Of a DNA stretch of 64,000 nucleotides, positions 35,203-44,819 are shown one piece after another; positions within the stretch are counted from its first letter, which is position 1; each line of letters opens with the position of its first letter. Source of the DNA: Arthrobacter sp. AQ5-05. GTDB taxonomy: Bacteria > Actinomycetota > Actinomycetes > Actinomycetales > Micrococcaceae. The translations under genes were made by a program, and so were the position numbers. The notes below the pieces were generated by a model. That model was given only the letters and a program-made list of their open reading frames with translations, had not been told where the DNA came from and did no database searches. The stretch is taken from contig NZ_QMKQ01000002.1 of the NCBI RefSeq assembly GCF_003287975.1, forward strand, positions 186,001 through 250,000, written 5' to 3'.

Positions 35203-36984
35203 ATGACCACCGAAGCAGCCATCGCCCTGCTCACGAGAGCCCGTGAGGATCCGAGGTACCCAGCGACCCCGGACGATGAGCTGCGCGCCTACACCGCCCT
35301 CGCGCTGGCGCTCGAGGAACTCGGGCCGCGCATTGCCAAGCACACCACCTCGCCTGCGGACGCGGCCTACTTCGTCCAGGTTGTCGAACGAGCCCACCGC
35401 AGCACCGGTTTCGCCCAGCTCTCGGCCACCGATCTGGCCCAGCGCACCCTGGTTCACGAGCTGCCCGGGGACACCCTGGTCGGGATCAACCGGTGCCTTG
35501 CGGACCCGGACGCTTATATCGGCGGAACCATCGATATGCCCGATGCTCCCGCCACCCCGCCGAATGGTCGACCCACTTTCAAGGACACCACCGGGTTCCT
35601 GCAAAACACGTTCCGCATCGGCTTCATCGAGGCCAGGGACCGTGTGCAGGCCGCCACCCACTTCTTCCCGCACACCGATATCCACGGCATCGAGCGGCCC
35701 CCGCAATTCCCTTTGCTGGCCGAAGCACTCGCCAGAGGCAAGGCCTCACCGGCCCAGCTTGCCGATGCCGCCAGAAAACTTGAGCGGCTGCAGCCGGAGA
35801 TCAAGCAATACCCGAACGCCGAGGAACTTGCCGCCAGGCTCGAGGGCCAGGTGGCCGACTCCGTGCGCGAAGAAGATCCCCGCACCACCAACAAATTGTT
35901 CAGTGCCATCCAGGTCGCACTCGATCACGGCGTCAGGGAACCAACCGAGGAAGTGCTGCGCGCCAAGCTCGGCGCGTTCTACCGCGGTACCAACGCCGGG
36001 ATCGCCGAGTTCCTGCTGCGCGTCCGGGCGGCCGACGCCGAGGCATTGCTTGCGCTCTTTGCCCAAATGGACAACCCGCGCACCAAGGCCGGGGACCGCG
36101 GCGCGTTGCTTCAGCAGGCAAGCGACATTTGGAACGGTGCCGATGCCTCCAATACTTCCAACGGTTCCAACGGTTCCAACGGTTCAGATGCTGCCACCGC
36201 CGAGGATGGAAACGGCCCACAATCCGGCAACGCACCTTCACTCCCGGATTTCCCCGACTTCCTGGTCGATCCGGCAACCGGCTTCCCGCTGACCGACCCC
36301 GCCGAAGCCAACAAACTCACCCTGGACCCGATTCCATCCGAAGCCAACATCCTTGAAGCCATGAACAACACCGAATATGGCTCCGACGGCCTCACTCCAC
36401 CACAACGGCACCTCCAGGGTTTGATGAACCTGCTCAAGAGCAACGGCAGACAACCCAACGGGACCAAGACCGCGGGGCTTCCCTCACCGGAAATATTCAT
36501 CATCACGACGCTGGCCGAGCTCGAGGGCCGGGCGGCCCAATCCGGTCTCACGCTGCACGGACAGAAATACACCCCGGCCGAACTCAGGCACGCCTTGTGC
36601 GTCGGCGGGGCGATCCCCATCACCATGAACGGGGAAAGCCGGATCCTGGATCTGGGCACCGCGCAGCGCTACTACCCCGACTACATGCGCAAGGCAATCC
36701 TCGCCGTCTACGGCGGGTGCATCTTCCCGGGGTGCACTGTGCCACCGGAGCACTGCGAGATCGACCATGACGACGAATGGGCCAAGGGCGGAAGCACCAA
36801 CATCCAGGACGGGCGGCCCTTCTGTTCCGGGCATCACCATGCCAGGCACACCGGACAGATCACCGTGGTCCGGGACACCGACGGGCTCTTTTCCGTCATC
36901 CTGCCCAAGTTCTTGGACCCCGAACAACAACCGCGACGCAACACCTATTGGCGGCCATTGCCCAACACCCCGCCGCTGTTCTGA
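35203..36984 (+). CDS. DUF222/13E12-type protein with C-terminal HNH endonuclease domain
   Basis: 593 residues. The N-terminal and middle parts are helical DUF222-type sequence; residues ~318-327 are an Asn-Gly-Ser run encoded by tandem 9-bp repeats; the C-terminus has a clear HNH motif, GCIFPGCTVPPEHCEIDHDDEW followed by NIQDGRPFCSGHHHARH, with zinc cysteines and catalytic His. Such proteins are abundant in Arthrobacter and mycobacteria, often in many copies; function is unknown though nuclease activity is likely. The ATG at 35203 has only a weak ribosome site. Confidence 0.85.
   Translation: MTTEAAIALLTRAREDPRYPATPDDELRAYTALALALEELGPRIAKHTTSPADAAYFVQVVERAHRSTGFAQLSATDLAQRTLVHELPGDTLVGINRCLADPDAYIGGTIDMPDAPATPPNGRPTFKDTTGFLQNTFRIGFIEARDRVQAATHFFPHTDIHGIERPPQFPLLAEALARGKASPAQLADAARKLERLQPEIKQYPNAEELAARLEGQVADSVREEDPRTTNKLFSAIQVALDHGVREPTEEVLRAKLGAFYRGTNAGIAEFLLRVRAADAEALLALFAQMDNPRTKAGDRGALLQQASDIWNGADASNTSNGSNGSNGSDAATAEDGNGPQSGNAPSLPDFPDFLVDPATGFPLTDPAEANKLTLDPIPSEANILEAMNNTEYGSDGLTPPQRHLQGLMNLLKSNGRQPNGTKTAGLPSPEIFIITTLAELEGRAAQSGLTLHGQKYTPAELRHALCVGGAIPITMNGESRILDLGTAQRYYPDYMRKAILAVYGGCIFPGCTVPPEHCEIDHDDEWAKGGSTNIQDGRPFCSGHHHARHTGQITVVRDTDGLFSVILPKFLDPEQQPRRNTYWRPLPNTPPLF
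36156..36182 (+). repeat. Tandem 9-bp repeat (3 copies) inside the HNH gene
   Basis: TTCCAACGG occurs three times in perfect tandem and encodes Ser-Asn-Gly units in the linker of the DUF222/HNH protein. Copy number can change without a frameshift, so it may vary between strains. Confidence 0.85.
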
Positions 36985-37005
36985 TCCAAGAGCACCACCA
37001 ACGAA

Positions 37006-37050
37006 GTCGAGCCCCGGTTCCCCCGCAAAACGGGGAAACCGGGGCTCGAC
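37006..37050. terminator. Bidirectional hairpin terminator
   Basis: GTCGAGCCCCGG (37006-37017) pairs exactly with CCGGGGCTCGAC (37039-37050), and the stem continues inward through TTCCCC/GGGGAA with a small bulge. It lies between the convergent HNH and gatB genes. No T-run. Confidence 0.75.
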
Positions 37051-37075
37051 GCCGTCCAAGCGGAAAACGGGGAAA

Positions 37076-38590
37076 CTAGCCCTCGATGCCCAGCTTCTCA
37101 AGCACCAATTCGCGCACGCGGCCGGCGTCGGCCTGTCCGCGGGTGGCCTTCATGACCGGGCCCATCAGCGCACCGATGGCCTGGAGCTTGCCGCCCTTGA
37201 CCTTGGCGACCACGTCGGGCATGGCCTCCATGGCGGCGTCGATCGCGGCACCCAATGCGGAATCGTCGTTGACAACTGCCAGCGAGCGCTTCTCGACGAC
37301 CTCGGACGGGGTTCCCTCGCCGGCAACCACGAACTCGAGCACCTGTCGGGCGATCTTGTCGTTGATCTTCTTGGACTCGATCAGCGAGTTCAGCTCGACG
37401 ATCGTGGCCGAGGTGACGCCCAGGTCGGCAACGTCCTTGTCGGCGTTCTTGGCCAGGCGGGCGATCTCGCCCATCCACCACTTGCGGGCCACCGCAGCGG
37501 TCGTGCCCGCGGCAATGGTTTCCTCGATCGCTTCGGTGACACCGGCGTTGACGACGTCGCGGAACTCGGCATCCGAGTAGCCCCAGTCGGCCTGCAGGCG
37601 CTTGCGGCGCTCGGCCGGCGGCTCGGGCAGGCGGGAGCGCAACTCCTCGATCCACTCGACGGTGGTGATGACCGGAACCAGGTCCGGCTCCGGGAAGTAG
37701 CGGTAATCATCCGCATCCGATTTCGGGCGGCCCGAGGTCGTGGTGCGGGTGTCCTCATGCCAGTGGCGGGTTTCCTGCACGATGGCGGCCCCCGAGTTCA
37801 GCACCGCCGCGTGGCGCTCGATCTCGAAACGCACCGCATGCTCGACGGCGCGCAGCGAGTTCACGTTCTTGGTCTCGGTGCGGGTGCCGAACTTCTCCGC
37901 GCCCTTGAGCATCAGCGAGACGTTGGCGTCGCAACGCACGTTGCCGCGCTCCATCTTCGCATCCGAGACATCCAGCGCCTTGACGATCTCGCGGATCGCC
38001 GCGACGTAGGCCTTGGCCAGCTCGGGGGCGCGCTTGCCGGCACCTTCGATGGTCTTGGTGACGATCTCGACCAGCGGCACGCCGGAGCGGTTGTAGTCGA
38101 CCAGCGAGTAGTCGGCACCCTGGATGCGGCCGGTTGACCCGCCCATGTGGGTGAGTTTTCCGGCGTCCTCTTCCATGTGCGCGCGCTCGATCTCCACGCG
38201 GAAGACCTCGCCGTCGGACAGCTCGATGTCGATCCAGCCGTCGTACGCGATCGGGTCGTCGTACTGGGAGGTCTGGAAGTTCTTCGGGGTGTCCGGGTAG
38301 AAGTAGTTCTTCCGGGCGAACCCGCACCGCTCGGCGATCTTGCAGTTCAGCGCCAGGCCGATCATGATCGCGTATTCCACCGCGGTCTTGTTGACCACCG
38401 GCAGCACGCCGGGCAGGCCCAGGCACACCGGGGTGACGTTGGTGTTGGGCGTATCGCCGAACACGTTCGGTGCGGAGGAGAACATCTTGGTCTTGGTGTT
38501 CAGCTCGACGTGGACCTCGAAGCCCAACACCGGGTCGTACTTTTCCAGGGCGACGTCGAAGTCGACAAGTTCTTCTTGGTGCATGGCCAT
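37076..38590 (-). CDS. gatB: Asp/Glu-tRNA(Asn/Gln) amidotransferase subunit B
   Basis: 504 residues, the kinase/tRNA-binding subunit of the GatCAB complex that converts Glu-tRNA(Gln) and Asp-tRNA(Asn) to Gln- and Asn-tRNA. Family motifs: DPVLGFEVHVELNTKTKMFS at the N-terminus, YPDTPKNFQTSQYD, and YRYFPEPDLVPV near residue 295. The helical and YqeY-like C-terminal domain ends in REL-VLEKLG. The ATG at 38590 is one base after the gatA stop. Essential housekeeping operon gatC-gatA-gatB. Confidence 0.98.
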   Translation of the reverse strand: MAMHQEELVDFDVALEKYDPVLGFEVHVELNTKTKMFSSAPNVFGDTPNTNVTPVCLGLPGVLPVVNKTAVEYAIMIGLALNCKIAERCGFARKNYFYPDTPKNFQTSQYDDPIAYDGWIDIELSDGEVFRVEIERAHMEEDAGKLTHMGGSTGRIQGADYSLVDYNRSGVPLVEIVTKTIEGAGKRAPELAKAYVAAIREIVKALDVSDAKMERGNVRCDANVSLMLKGAEKFGTRTETKNVNSLRAVEHAVRFEIERHAAVLNSGAAIVQETRHWHEDTRTTTSGRPKSDADDYRYFPEPDLVPVITTVEWIEELRSRLPEPPAERRKRLQADWGYSDAEFRDVVNAGVTEAIEETIAAGTTAAVARKWWMGEIARLAKNADKDVADLGVTSATIVELNSLIESKKINDKIARQVLEFVVAGEGTPSEVVEKRSLAVVNDDSALGAAIDAAMEAMPDVVAKVKGGKLQAIGALMGPVMKATRGQADAGRVRELVLEKLGIEG

Positions 38591-38591
38591 G

Positions 38592-40139
38592 TTAGGCAAC
38601 CCCTCCGGTGGTGGCGGCGGACAGTTCGGGGGCCTGATCCAGCAGACGGCCGCCCCATTTGTCTTCCAGCAGTTTCTCAAGTGCCGCTCCGGCACGGTAC
38701 AGGCGGGCATCCTCGCGGGCCGGGGCCAGGAACTGGATGCCGACCGGCAGGCCCTCGGACAGGCCGCCGGGCACGGTGATGCCCGGGATCCCGGCCATGT
38801 TCGCCGGGATGGTCGCCACGTCGTTGAGGTACATCGCCAGCGGGTCATCGGTCTTCGAGCCCAGCTCGAAGGCGACGGTCGGGCTCGTCGGGGAGATCAG
38901 CACGTCTGCCTGCTCAAACGCGGCGTCGAAGTCGCGCTGGATCAGCGTGCGGACCTTCTGTGCCGAGCCATAGTAGGCATCGTAGTAGCCTGCGCTCAAC
39001 GCGTAGGTGCCCAGGATGATGCGGCGCTTGACCTCGTCGCCGAAGCCCGCGGCACGGGTTGCACCCATGACGCGTTCGATGGTCAGCGGGCCCTGGGTGG
39101 GAAGCACGCGGGTGCCGAAGCGCACGCCGTCGAACTTGGCCAGGTTGGAGGAGACCTCCGAGGGCATGATCAGGTAGTAGGCACCCAGTGCGTACTTGAA
39201 GTTCGGGCAGGAAACCTCGACGATTTCGGCACCGGCGGCACGCAGCGCCTCCAAGGACTCGTTGAAACGTTCCTGGACACCGGCCTCGTAGCCCTCGCCC
39301 TGGAGTTCCTTGATGACGCCGACGCGTACGCCGGTCATGTCGCCCGATGCGCCCTGTTCGGCGGCGGCCACCAGGGCCGGAACCGGTTCGTTGAGCGAGG
39401 TGGAGTCGGCCGGGTCGTGCCCGCCGATCAGCTCGTGCAGGTAGGCGGAGTCCAGCACGGTGCGGGTGACCGGACCGATCTGGTCAAGCGAGGAGGCCAT
39501 GGCGATCGCGCCGTAGCGCGAGACCCCGCCATAGGTCGGCTTCACACCGACGGTGCCGGTGACGGCACCGGGCTGGCGGATCGATCCGCCGGTGTCGGTG
39601 CCCAGTGCCAGCGGCGCCTCGAAGGCGGCCACGGCGGCGGCGGAACCGCCTCCGGATCCGCCCGGGATCCGGTCCAGGTCCCACGGGTTGCGGGTCGGGC
39701 CGTAGGCCGAGTGCTCGGTGGAGGAACCCATCGCAAACTCGTCCAGGTTGGTCTTGCCAAGCATCGGGAGCTTCGCGGCGCGGATCTTTTCGATCACCGT
39801 CGCGTCGTAGGGGCTCATCCAGCCCTCGAGCATCTTCGATGCCGCGGTGGTGGGCTGGCCCTTGGTGACGATGAGGTCCTTGACGGCGATCGGCACGCCG
39901 GCGAACGGGTGCAGCGCCTGCGCGTCGGCTCCGCCGGCGGCGCGGATGGCATCGACCTCTGCGGCCACGGCCAGTGCTTCTTCGGTGTTCACGTGCAGGA
40001 AGGCGTGGACGCCGCGCTCCCCGCCGTCAACCTCTGCGATGCGGTCCAGGTGTGCCTGCACGGCCTGCACGGAGGTGATCTCGCCTGCGCGCAGCTTGGC
40101 CGCGAGCTCGGTGGCGGAAAGTTGGATGATCTGGTTCAT
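38592..40139 (-). CDS. gatA: Asp/Glu-tRNA(Asn/Gln) amidotransferase subunit A
   Basis: 515 residues, amidase-signature glutaminase that supplies ammonia to GatB. The catalytic Lys lies in [11 protein letters not shown] near residue 78, and the Ser-cisSer pair lies in [14 protein letters not shown] near residue 155 followed by [12 protein letters not shown]. Tight junctions: starts 3 bp after gatC and ends 1 bp before gatB. Confidence 0.98.
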   Translation of the reverse strand: MNQIIQLSATELAAKLRAGEITSVQAVQAHLDRIAEVDGGERGVHAFLHVNTEEALAVAAEVDAIRAAGGADAQALHPFAGVPIAVKDLIVTKGQPTTAASKMLEGWMSPYDATVIEKIRAAKLPMLGKTNLDEFAMGSSTEHSAYGPTRNPWDLDRIPGGSGGGSAAAVAAFEAPLALGTDTGGSIRQPGAVTGTVGVKPTYGGVSRYGAIAMASSLDQIGPVTRTVLDSAYLHELIGGHDPADSTSLNEPVPALVAAAEQGASGDMTGVRVGVIKELQGEGYEAGVQERFNESLEALRAAGAEIVEVSCPNFKYALGAYYLIMPSEVSSNLAKFDGVRFGTRVLPTQGPLTIERVMGATRAAGFGDEVKRRIILGTYALSAGYYDAYYGSAQKVRTLIQRDFDAAFEQADVLISPTSPTVAFELGSKTDDPLAMYLNDVATIPANMAGIPGITVPGGLSEGLPVGIQFLAPAREDARLYRAGAALEKLLEDKWGGRLLDQAPELSAATTGGVA

Positions 40140-40142
40140 GGA

Positions 40143-40439
40143 TTACTCTCCATCCAAAATGGCCGGCACCTTGAAGCGGGTGTCGACGGAGTCCGGTGCG
40201 TTCATCAGCGCTTCCTCGGCGGTGAGCGTCGGACCCACGACGTCCTCGCGGAAGACGTTCGACAGGGCAATGGGGTGCGTGGTGGCCGGGACGTCGGCCG
40301 AGGCGGCCTCAGAGACCGACGCGATTGATTCGACAATGACACCGAGTTCGCCGGTCATTTTGTCCAGCTCGGCATCGCTCATCTCGATGTGGGCCAGCTG
40401 CGCCAAATGCGCAACGTCCTCACGGCTGATGGCAGACAT
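40143..40439 (-). CDS. gatC: Asp/Glu-tRNA(Asn/Gln) amidotransferase subunit C
   Basis: 98 residues, the small clamp subunit that wraps GatA and GatB. Typical N-terminus REDVAHLAQLAHIEMSDAELD and the C-terminal DVVGPTLTAEEALMNAPDS segment. First gene of gatCAB. The upstream hairpin at 40532-40560 probably separates it from the gene at 40571. Confidence 0.97.
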   Translation of the reverse strand: MSAISREDVAHLAQLAHIEMSDAELDKMTGELGVIVESIASVSEAASADVPATTHPIALSNVFREDVVGPTLTAEEALMNAPDSVDTRFKVPAILDGE

Positions 40440-40531
40440 GTATCTCCCTAGGTGGGCGGATGGGGTTTCCCCCCTAGTCTAGTACGCCCGGACCCTGCCA
40501 ATGGCTTCGCGCGGCCCGCCCGCAGGGCCCT

Positions 40532-40560
40532 CCCCGGCCCCGCTCATCCCGGGGCCGGGG
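40532..40560. terminator. GC-rich hairpin terminator upstream of gatC
   Basis: CCCCGGCCCCG (40532-40542) and CGGGGCCGGGG (40550-40560) form an 11-bp stem with a 7-nt loop just after the stop of the minus-strand gene at 40571. Confidence 0.65.
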
Positions 40561-40570
40561 CGCGTTTTGG

Positions 40571-41155
40571 CTAGGAGAATTCGATGACCGCGCCACGCAC
40601 CGGCGCACCGGCTTCGGTCCAGGGTGAACCGACCCACGCCGCGGCGCCCGACGAGCCCGCGCCACCGGCAACCGGGCGGCGGATCACGGTGACCTTTTCG
40701 GTTCCGCCAGCCGCACCGGCACCCTGGCCGGCGGCGCGCTCCACGCCCACCAGCGGCTCGAGGGTGTGTGAGTCGTTCTGGTGTTGCGCCTGCACGTCCC
40801 CGGCCAGCAGGGCGCGCACCTGTGCCTGCCACACCGGGTCGCCCTCGCCGTCGTAGATCCAGCGTGTGCCCAGCACCCCGTGGTCGCTGGTGCCCAGCAG
40901 CCATGCTTCGGCCCCTGGCAGTTCCGCCCCGCGGTAGGCCAGCGGCACGTGGTAGGTGACCGGCTCCTCGGGCGCGGTGTCGGCCACGACGATGAATTCC
41001 ATGCCCACCGCGCCGGCCGGGTCATCGAGCCGGAATCCGCCGAGCGTCCGAAGAACCGGATCGCCCTCGCCGGCAAACCACTCCTGGCGCGGCAGCCACG
41101 CCGCAATGAGTTGGTGCTTGGTGGGATTCATGGTGGTGGCAAAAATCTCGCTCAT
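40571..41155 (-). CDS. Maltokinase N-terminal-cap-like protein (stand-alone)
   Basis: 194 residues. The first ~110 residues (LIAAWLPRQEWF, FIVVADTAPEEPVTYHVPLAYRG, GVLGTRWIYDGEGDPVW) resemble the cap domain found at the N-terminus of actinobacterial maltokinases, but no kinase domain follows. Instead the rest is Ala/Gly-rich. AGGAGAGC lies upstream of the ATG at 41155. No glucan genes are nearby, so the role is unknown. The family call rests on remembered sequence resemblance. Confidence 0.6.
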   Translation of the reverse strand: MSEIFATTMNPTKHQLIAAWLPRQEWFAGEGDPVLRTLGGFRLDDPAGAVGMEFIVVADTAPEEPVTYHVPLAYRGAELPGAEAWLLGTSDHGVLGTRWIYDGEGDPVWQAQVRALLAGDVQAQHQNDSHTLEPLVGVERAAGQGAGAAGGTEKVTVIRRPVAGGAGSSGAAAWVGSPWTEAGAPVRGAVIEFS

Positions 41156-41295
41156 GTTGCTCTCCTGCACGACGTCGACGGAAGGAACCGGCAGCCCAAC
41201 GCCGTCCGCCCGTGCGGCGGCATCCCGGCCCTGGCTCCAACCCTATCGAATCAGCCCACGTCGGTGGGCGGAACAACGTCACACACCAGATGCGG

Positions 41296-41336
41296 CAGGC
41301 TCCCGTGCCGCGGAAGATCCGCGGCTCGGGAGCCTG
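41296..41336. terminator. Hairpin downstream of the GNAT gene
   Basis: CAGGCTCCCG (41296-41305) pairs with CGGGAGCCTG (41327-41336) and an inner CCGCGGA/TCCGCGG stem extends it. It lies 72 bp after the minus-strand acetyltransferase stop. No T-run. Confidence 0.65.
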
Positions 41337-41408
41337 GGCCCCGGCACTGCCGCTTGCGCTTTCGGATGGCGGGAGCAGCCCGGCGGGGAAGCCGGAACGC
41401 GCTAAGTG

Positions 41409-41933
41409 CTAAAGCGCGAAGGTGTAGACGACCAACACGATCTCGGTGTTCGGGACGTACCAGTCGCGCGCCGAAACATGGATGAAGCCGTCGGCCTCGT
41501 ACAGCGCGCGGGCGGCGACCCAGTGGCCACCGGTGGTCAGCGAGACCGTGTGCACGTCCTCGAGCTCGCGGGCGCGGGCAATGACCGCATTGAGCAGGGC
41601 GCGTCCGGCACCGGAGCGCTGCACTGCCGGGTCCACCACCAGCATGCGGAATTCAAGCTCGCCCTCGAGGGCGATGTCCGCGTACTCGCTGCCCGGGCGC
41701 ACCAGGGTGACCGAGCCGATGACCACGCCGTCGCGCTCGGCGACCAGGATCTCCGAGGAGTCGTGGCGCTTGGCGACCTGCTGCACGAACTGCAGGTACT
41801 CGTGGTCCGGGTCTTCGAAGTGCCCGGCGTGCAGGTAGGAGTCCACGGTGATCCGCGCAATGTGCGGGTAGTCGGCTTCGGTGGCCGGACGGATCAACAG
41901 GGTGCTGGCGGGTGCGAGGGTTGCGGTAGTCAT
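41409..41933 (-). CDS. GNAT-family N-acetyltransferase
   Basis: 174 residues. Acetyl-CoA binding motif A is visible as FRMLVVDPAVQRSGAGRALLNAV near residue 97, preceded by VAERDGVVIGSVTLVRPG. The C-terminal GHWVAARALYEADGFIHV block is motif B. The ATG at 41933 is chosen; a TTG three codons earlier is possible because the GAAGG sits very close to the ATG. Substrate unknown. Confidence 0.88.
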   Translation of the reverse strand: MTTATLAPASTLLIRPATEADYPHIARITVDSYLHAGHFEDPDHEYLQFVQQVAKRHDSSEILVAERDGVVIGSVTLVRPGSEYADIALEGELEFRMLVVDPAVQRSGAGRALLNAVIARARELEDVHTVSLTTGGHWVAARALYEADGFIHVSARDWYVPNTEIVLVVYTFAL

Positions 41934-42257
41934 TACCTTCAAGTGTGCCAGCCCCCGCCGTCGCCGGGCACCCGGCGACAGCCGCTTGTTGCCAACCTCA
42001 CCCCGGAGACAGCAACGAAAGCGGCTCCATTCCAGGCCAACCGCTTCGCGGCACCGCGCAGCGCCATCGCCCCCGTTGACTCGTCACCGCATTGATCCTG
42101 CAGCAACGAACCCGGGCCTCTGGTCTTTTGCCCGTTGGTGCCGTTGGCTGGTTGGCATGGCCAATTCACACACGCCGCGGTGTTCCCCGGCCCGCCCGGG
42201 CCCCCGCCTGCATTCCCACCCCTACGCCCGCAGCCTCTCCCGGGCGGTGCTGCGCTG
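41934..42257. other. 324-bp divergent intergenic gap (GNAT / nagZ)
   Basis: No gene seen. It holds a 20-bp inverted repeat, GTCGCCGGG-CA-CCCGGCGAC (41960-41979), 27 bp upstream of the acetyltransferase start, and a short TTGGC-ATG-GCCAA repeat (42152-42164). The nagZ frame stays open back to an ATG at 42135, but that extension is Pro/Gly-rich, lacks a signal peptide and is not preferred. Confidence 0.45.
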
Positions 42258-43799
42258 ATGTCGTCCGAAACCCCCGCTCCGGTCCGTCGGCCGGAGGGAT
42301 TCAACGCAACCACGCCGCCACCGGTGGTCAAGGCCCCGCCCCGCCCCGGCGAGGCCCGGCTGCGCACCCTGGCCGCGGCCACGCTGATGCCCGGGTTCAC
42401 CGGCACGCAGATGCCGGACTGGATCGCCGACGCGCTGGCCGCCGGGGTCGGATCGGTGTGCATCTACGGCACCAACCTCACCTCCCCGGCGCAGCTGGCA
42501 ACGCTGATGGCCCAGCTGCGTGCTGCCTCCCCCACGGTGCTGCTGGCCCTGGACAAGGAGGGCGGGGACGTCACCCGCCTGCACTACCTCACCGGCTCCA
42601 ACCAGCCGGGCAACGCGGTCCTCGGGCGCATCGACGACGTCGCCGCCACCGAGGCGTCCGCCGCGGCCATCGCCGCGGAGCTCGTGGCCCTGGGTTTCAA
42701 CCTGAACCTGGCCCCGGACGCGGACGTGAACTCCACCGCCTCCAACCCGGTCATCGGGGTGCGCAGCTTCGGCGCCGACGCCGCCCTGGTCGCCCGGCAC
42801 ACCGCGGCCTTCACCACCGGGCTGCAGCGGGCCGGGGTCGCCGCGTGCGCCAAGCACTTCCCGGGCCACGGCGACACCGCCACCGACTCACACCTTGCCC
42901 TGCCCACCATCGCGGCGGATGGGCACACGCTGCGCACCCGCGAGCTGGTGCCTTTTGCCGCGGCGATCGCCGCGGGCACAGCAAGCATCATGACCAGCCA
43001 CATCATGATGCCGGTGCTCGACGCGGAAAACCCCGCAACGTTCTCGAGGGCGATCCTGAAGGATTTGCTGCGCGGGGAGCTCGGCTTCACCGGCGCGGTC
43101 ATCACCGACGCGCTGGACATGGCCGGGGCCTGCGCGCCCACCGGCATCGAGGCCGCAGCGGTGCGGGCACTGGCCGCCGGCGCCGATCTGCCCTGCCTGG
43201 GTTCGCAGACCCCCGCCGAGCGCTATGCGGGGATCCTGGGGGCAATCGTCGATGCCGTGTACGCCGGGGACCTGCAGGCCTCCCGGTTGGAGGATGCCGC
43301 CAGGAGCGTCGCGGTGCTGGCCGCCGGTTACCGCCCGCGGGCCGATGGTTCCCCGCTTCCGGCCAAAGGCACCGCGGGCGCCGTCCCGGATGCCGCGGCC
43401 ATCACGGCGGCCTTCGACATCGGCCCCGCCGCGCGCTCCTGGCTGGCGGACCGCTCCGCGCCGCTGCTCATCCAGGTCGACAGCGAGGCGAACCTGGCCG
43501 TCGGACGCGTCCCGTGGGGCCCGGCCTCCGTCGGGGCCGCGGGCACGCTGAAACATGCCGACCCGTCGGCGAAGATCGCCCTGGTCGGCCGCGGGCTGGA
43601 TGCGGACCACCCGATCCGGCAGATCGCCGACGAGCTGCGCGCCGATGGGCGCACGCCCATCGTGGTGGAATGCGGCCGGCCCCGCGGCGGGGCGGACCTG
43701 GTGGCCTTCGGCGCCTCGCGCACCGTCTCGCGGGCGCTGGTCGAGCTGTTGGCCCCGGGACCGGCTGGAATGCCCGGCCACGATCGGGATACGCTCTAG
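42258..43799 (+). CDS. nagZ: Beta-N-acetylhexosaminidase, glycoside hydrolase family 3
   Basis: 513 residues. The GH3 NagZ signature KHFPGHGDTATDSH (general-acid His/Asp pair) is at about residue 200 and the nucleophile segment VITDALDMAGA at about residue 280. It releases GlcNAc from muropeptides or chito-oligosaccharides. No signal peptide is seen, so it is probably cytosolic. A C-terminal ~180-residue region beyond the catalytic barrel (from about residue 335) resembles the extra domain of some GH3 enzymes. It is followed 70 bp later by nagB, giving a coherent amino-sugar recycling pair. Confidence 0.92.
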   Translation: MSSETPAPVRRPEGFNATTPPPVVKAPPRPGEARLRTLAAATLMPGFTGTQMPDWIADALAAGVGSVCIYGTNLTSPAQLATLMAQLRAASPTVLLALDKEGGDVTRLHYLTGSNQPGNAVLGRIDDVAATEASAAAIAAELVALGFNLNLAPDADVNSTASNPVIGVRSFGADAALVARHTAAFTTGLQRAGVAACAKHFPGHGDTATDSHLALPTIAADGHTLRTRELVPFAAAIAAGTASIMTSHIMMPVLDAENPATFSRAILKDLLRGELGFTGAVITDALDMAGACAPTGIEAAAVRALAAGADLPCLGSQTPAERYAGILGAIVDAVYAGDLQASRLEDAARSVAVLAAGYRPRADGSPLPAKGTAGAVPDAAAITAAFDIGPAARSWLADRSAPLLIQVDSEANLAVGRVPWGPASVGAAGTLKHADPSAKIALVGRGLDADHPIRQIADELRADGRTPIVVECGRPRGGADLVAFGASRTVSRALVELLAPGPAGMPGHDRDTL

Positions 43800-43869
43800 G
43801 TTCGCCATGCGTGCCCGCACGGCCGCACCGCTGGCCCACTTTCCCGCACCACCTTGAAGGAACACACAC

Positions 43870-44658
43870 ATGGAAGTACTGATCGCCGCCACCGCCGAGG
43901 AAGCCGCGAAGTTCGCCGCCGAGGCGGTGCTTGACGGGCTGCGTTCGCGCACCGAAGGCAACACCGTCCTGGGCGTGGCCACCGGGTCCACCCCGCTGGG
44001 CCTGTACGGCGAACTGGCCAAGGCAGTGGCCAGCGGCGAGGTCGACTTCGGCGACACCCTGGCCTTCGCGCTGGACGAGTACGTCGGCCTGGAGGGCACC
44101 CACGAGCAGTCCTACCGACAGACCCTGGTCCGCGAATTGTGCGAGGTCATCGGCATCCGCGAGGAAAACCTGTTCACCCCCAACGGCTTCGGGGACTCCG
44201 AGGAGCAGATCCGCGCGCAGTCCGCCGCCTACGACGCGGCCATCGGTGCCGCAGGGGTCGACGTGCAGATCCTGGGCATCGGCGCCAACGGCCACATCGG
44301 CTTCAACGAGCCCGGTTCCTCGCTGCGCTCCCGCACCCGGATCAAGCGCCTGTCCTCCAAGACCCGCGAGGACAACGCGCGCTTCTTCGACGGGCTCGAC
44401 GCGGTCCCCACGCACTCGGTGACCCAGGGCCTGGGCACCATCCTCGAGGCCCGCCGCGTGGTCATGGTCGCCACCGGCAGCCACAAGGCCGCCGCGGTGG
44501 CCACCGCGCTGGAGGGCCCGCTGTCCTCGGCCTGCCCCGGCTCGGTGCTGCAGCTGCACCCGGACGCCGTGGTGGTGCTCGACGAGGCCGCCGCCGCGGG
44601 CCTGAAGAACCGCGACTACTACGACGACTCGGCCGCCGGCCTGCAATTCGGCATCTAG
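43870..44658 (+). CDS. nagB: Glucosamine-6-phosphate deaminase
   Basis: 262 residues. Converts GlcN6P to fructose-6-P and ammonia. Motifs: LGVATGSTPLGLY phosphate loop, FALDEYVGL with the catalytic Asp near residue 69, and GIGANGHIGFNEPGSS near residue 137 with the active-site residues. GAAGGAAC precedes the ATG. Located right after nagZ, so GlcNAc released from cell-wall or chitin fragments can feed glycolysis once phosphorylated and deacetylated (nagA is not in the window). Confidence 0.96.
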   Translation: MEVLIAATAEEAAKFAAEAVLDGLRSRTEGNTVLGVATGSTPLGLYGELAKAVASGEVDFGDTLAFALDEYVGLEGTHEQSYRQTLVRELCEVIGIREENLFTPNGFGDSEEQIRAQSAAYDAAIGAAGVDVQILGIGANGHIGFNEPGSSLRSRTRIKRLSSKTREDNARFFDGLDAVPTHSVTQGLGTILEARRVVMVATGSHKAAAVATALEGPLSSACPGSVLQLHPDAVVVLDEAAAAGLKNRDYYDDSAAGLQFGI

Positions 44659-44718
44659 CACTCCGCCCGGCAGCACGCGCAGGCGCCCGCCGTTCCCCGC
44701 TTTTGGGGCCCGTCGACG

Positions 44719-44764
44719 AAGCCCGCCACCCCCGTGGTCCAGCCACGGAGGCGGCGGGCTTTTG
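44719..44764. terminator. Intrinsic terminator after nagB (bidirectional)
   Basis: AAGCCCGCC (44719-44727) pairs with GGCGGGCTT (44753-44761); an inner CCGTGG/CCACGG stem (44732-44737, 44743-44748) completes a long hairpin. It ends in TTTT on the plus strand and AA on the left edge, so it can also serve the convergent gene at 44820. Confidence 0.8.
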
Positions 44765-44819
44765 ACTGCCCGCTGCCCGGCGGTCTCACGGGCCGCTGCG
44801 CCAGGTCCCGGCCGCTGCG

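Noticed and set aside
35203-36984. Mobile element or homing endonuclease because of the HNH domain
   Set aside because: DUF222/HNH proteins are common chromosomal genes in this group and there are no flanking repeats or integrase.
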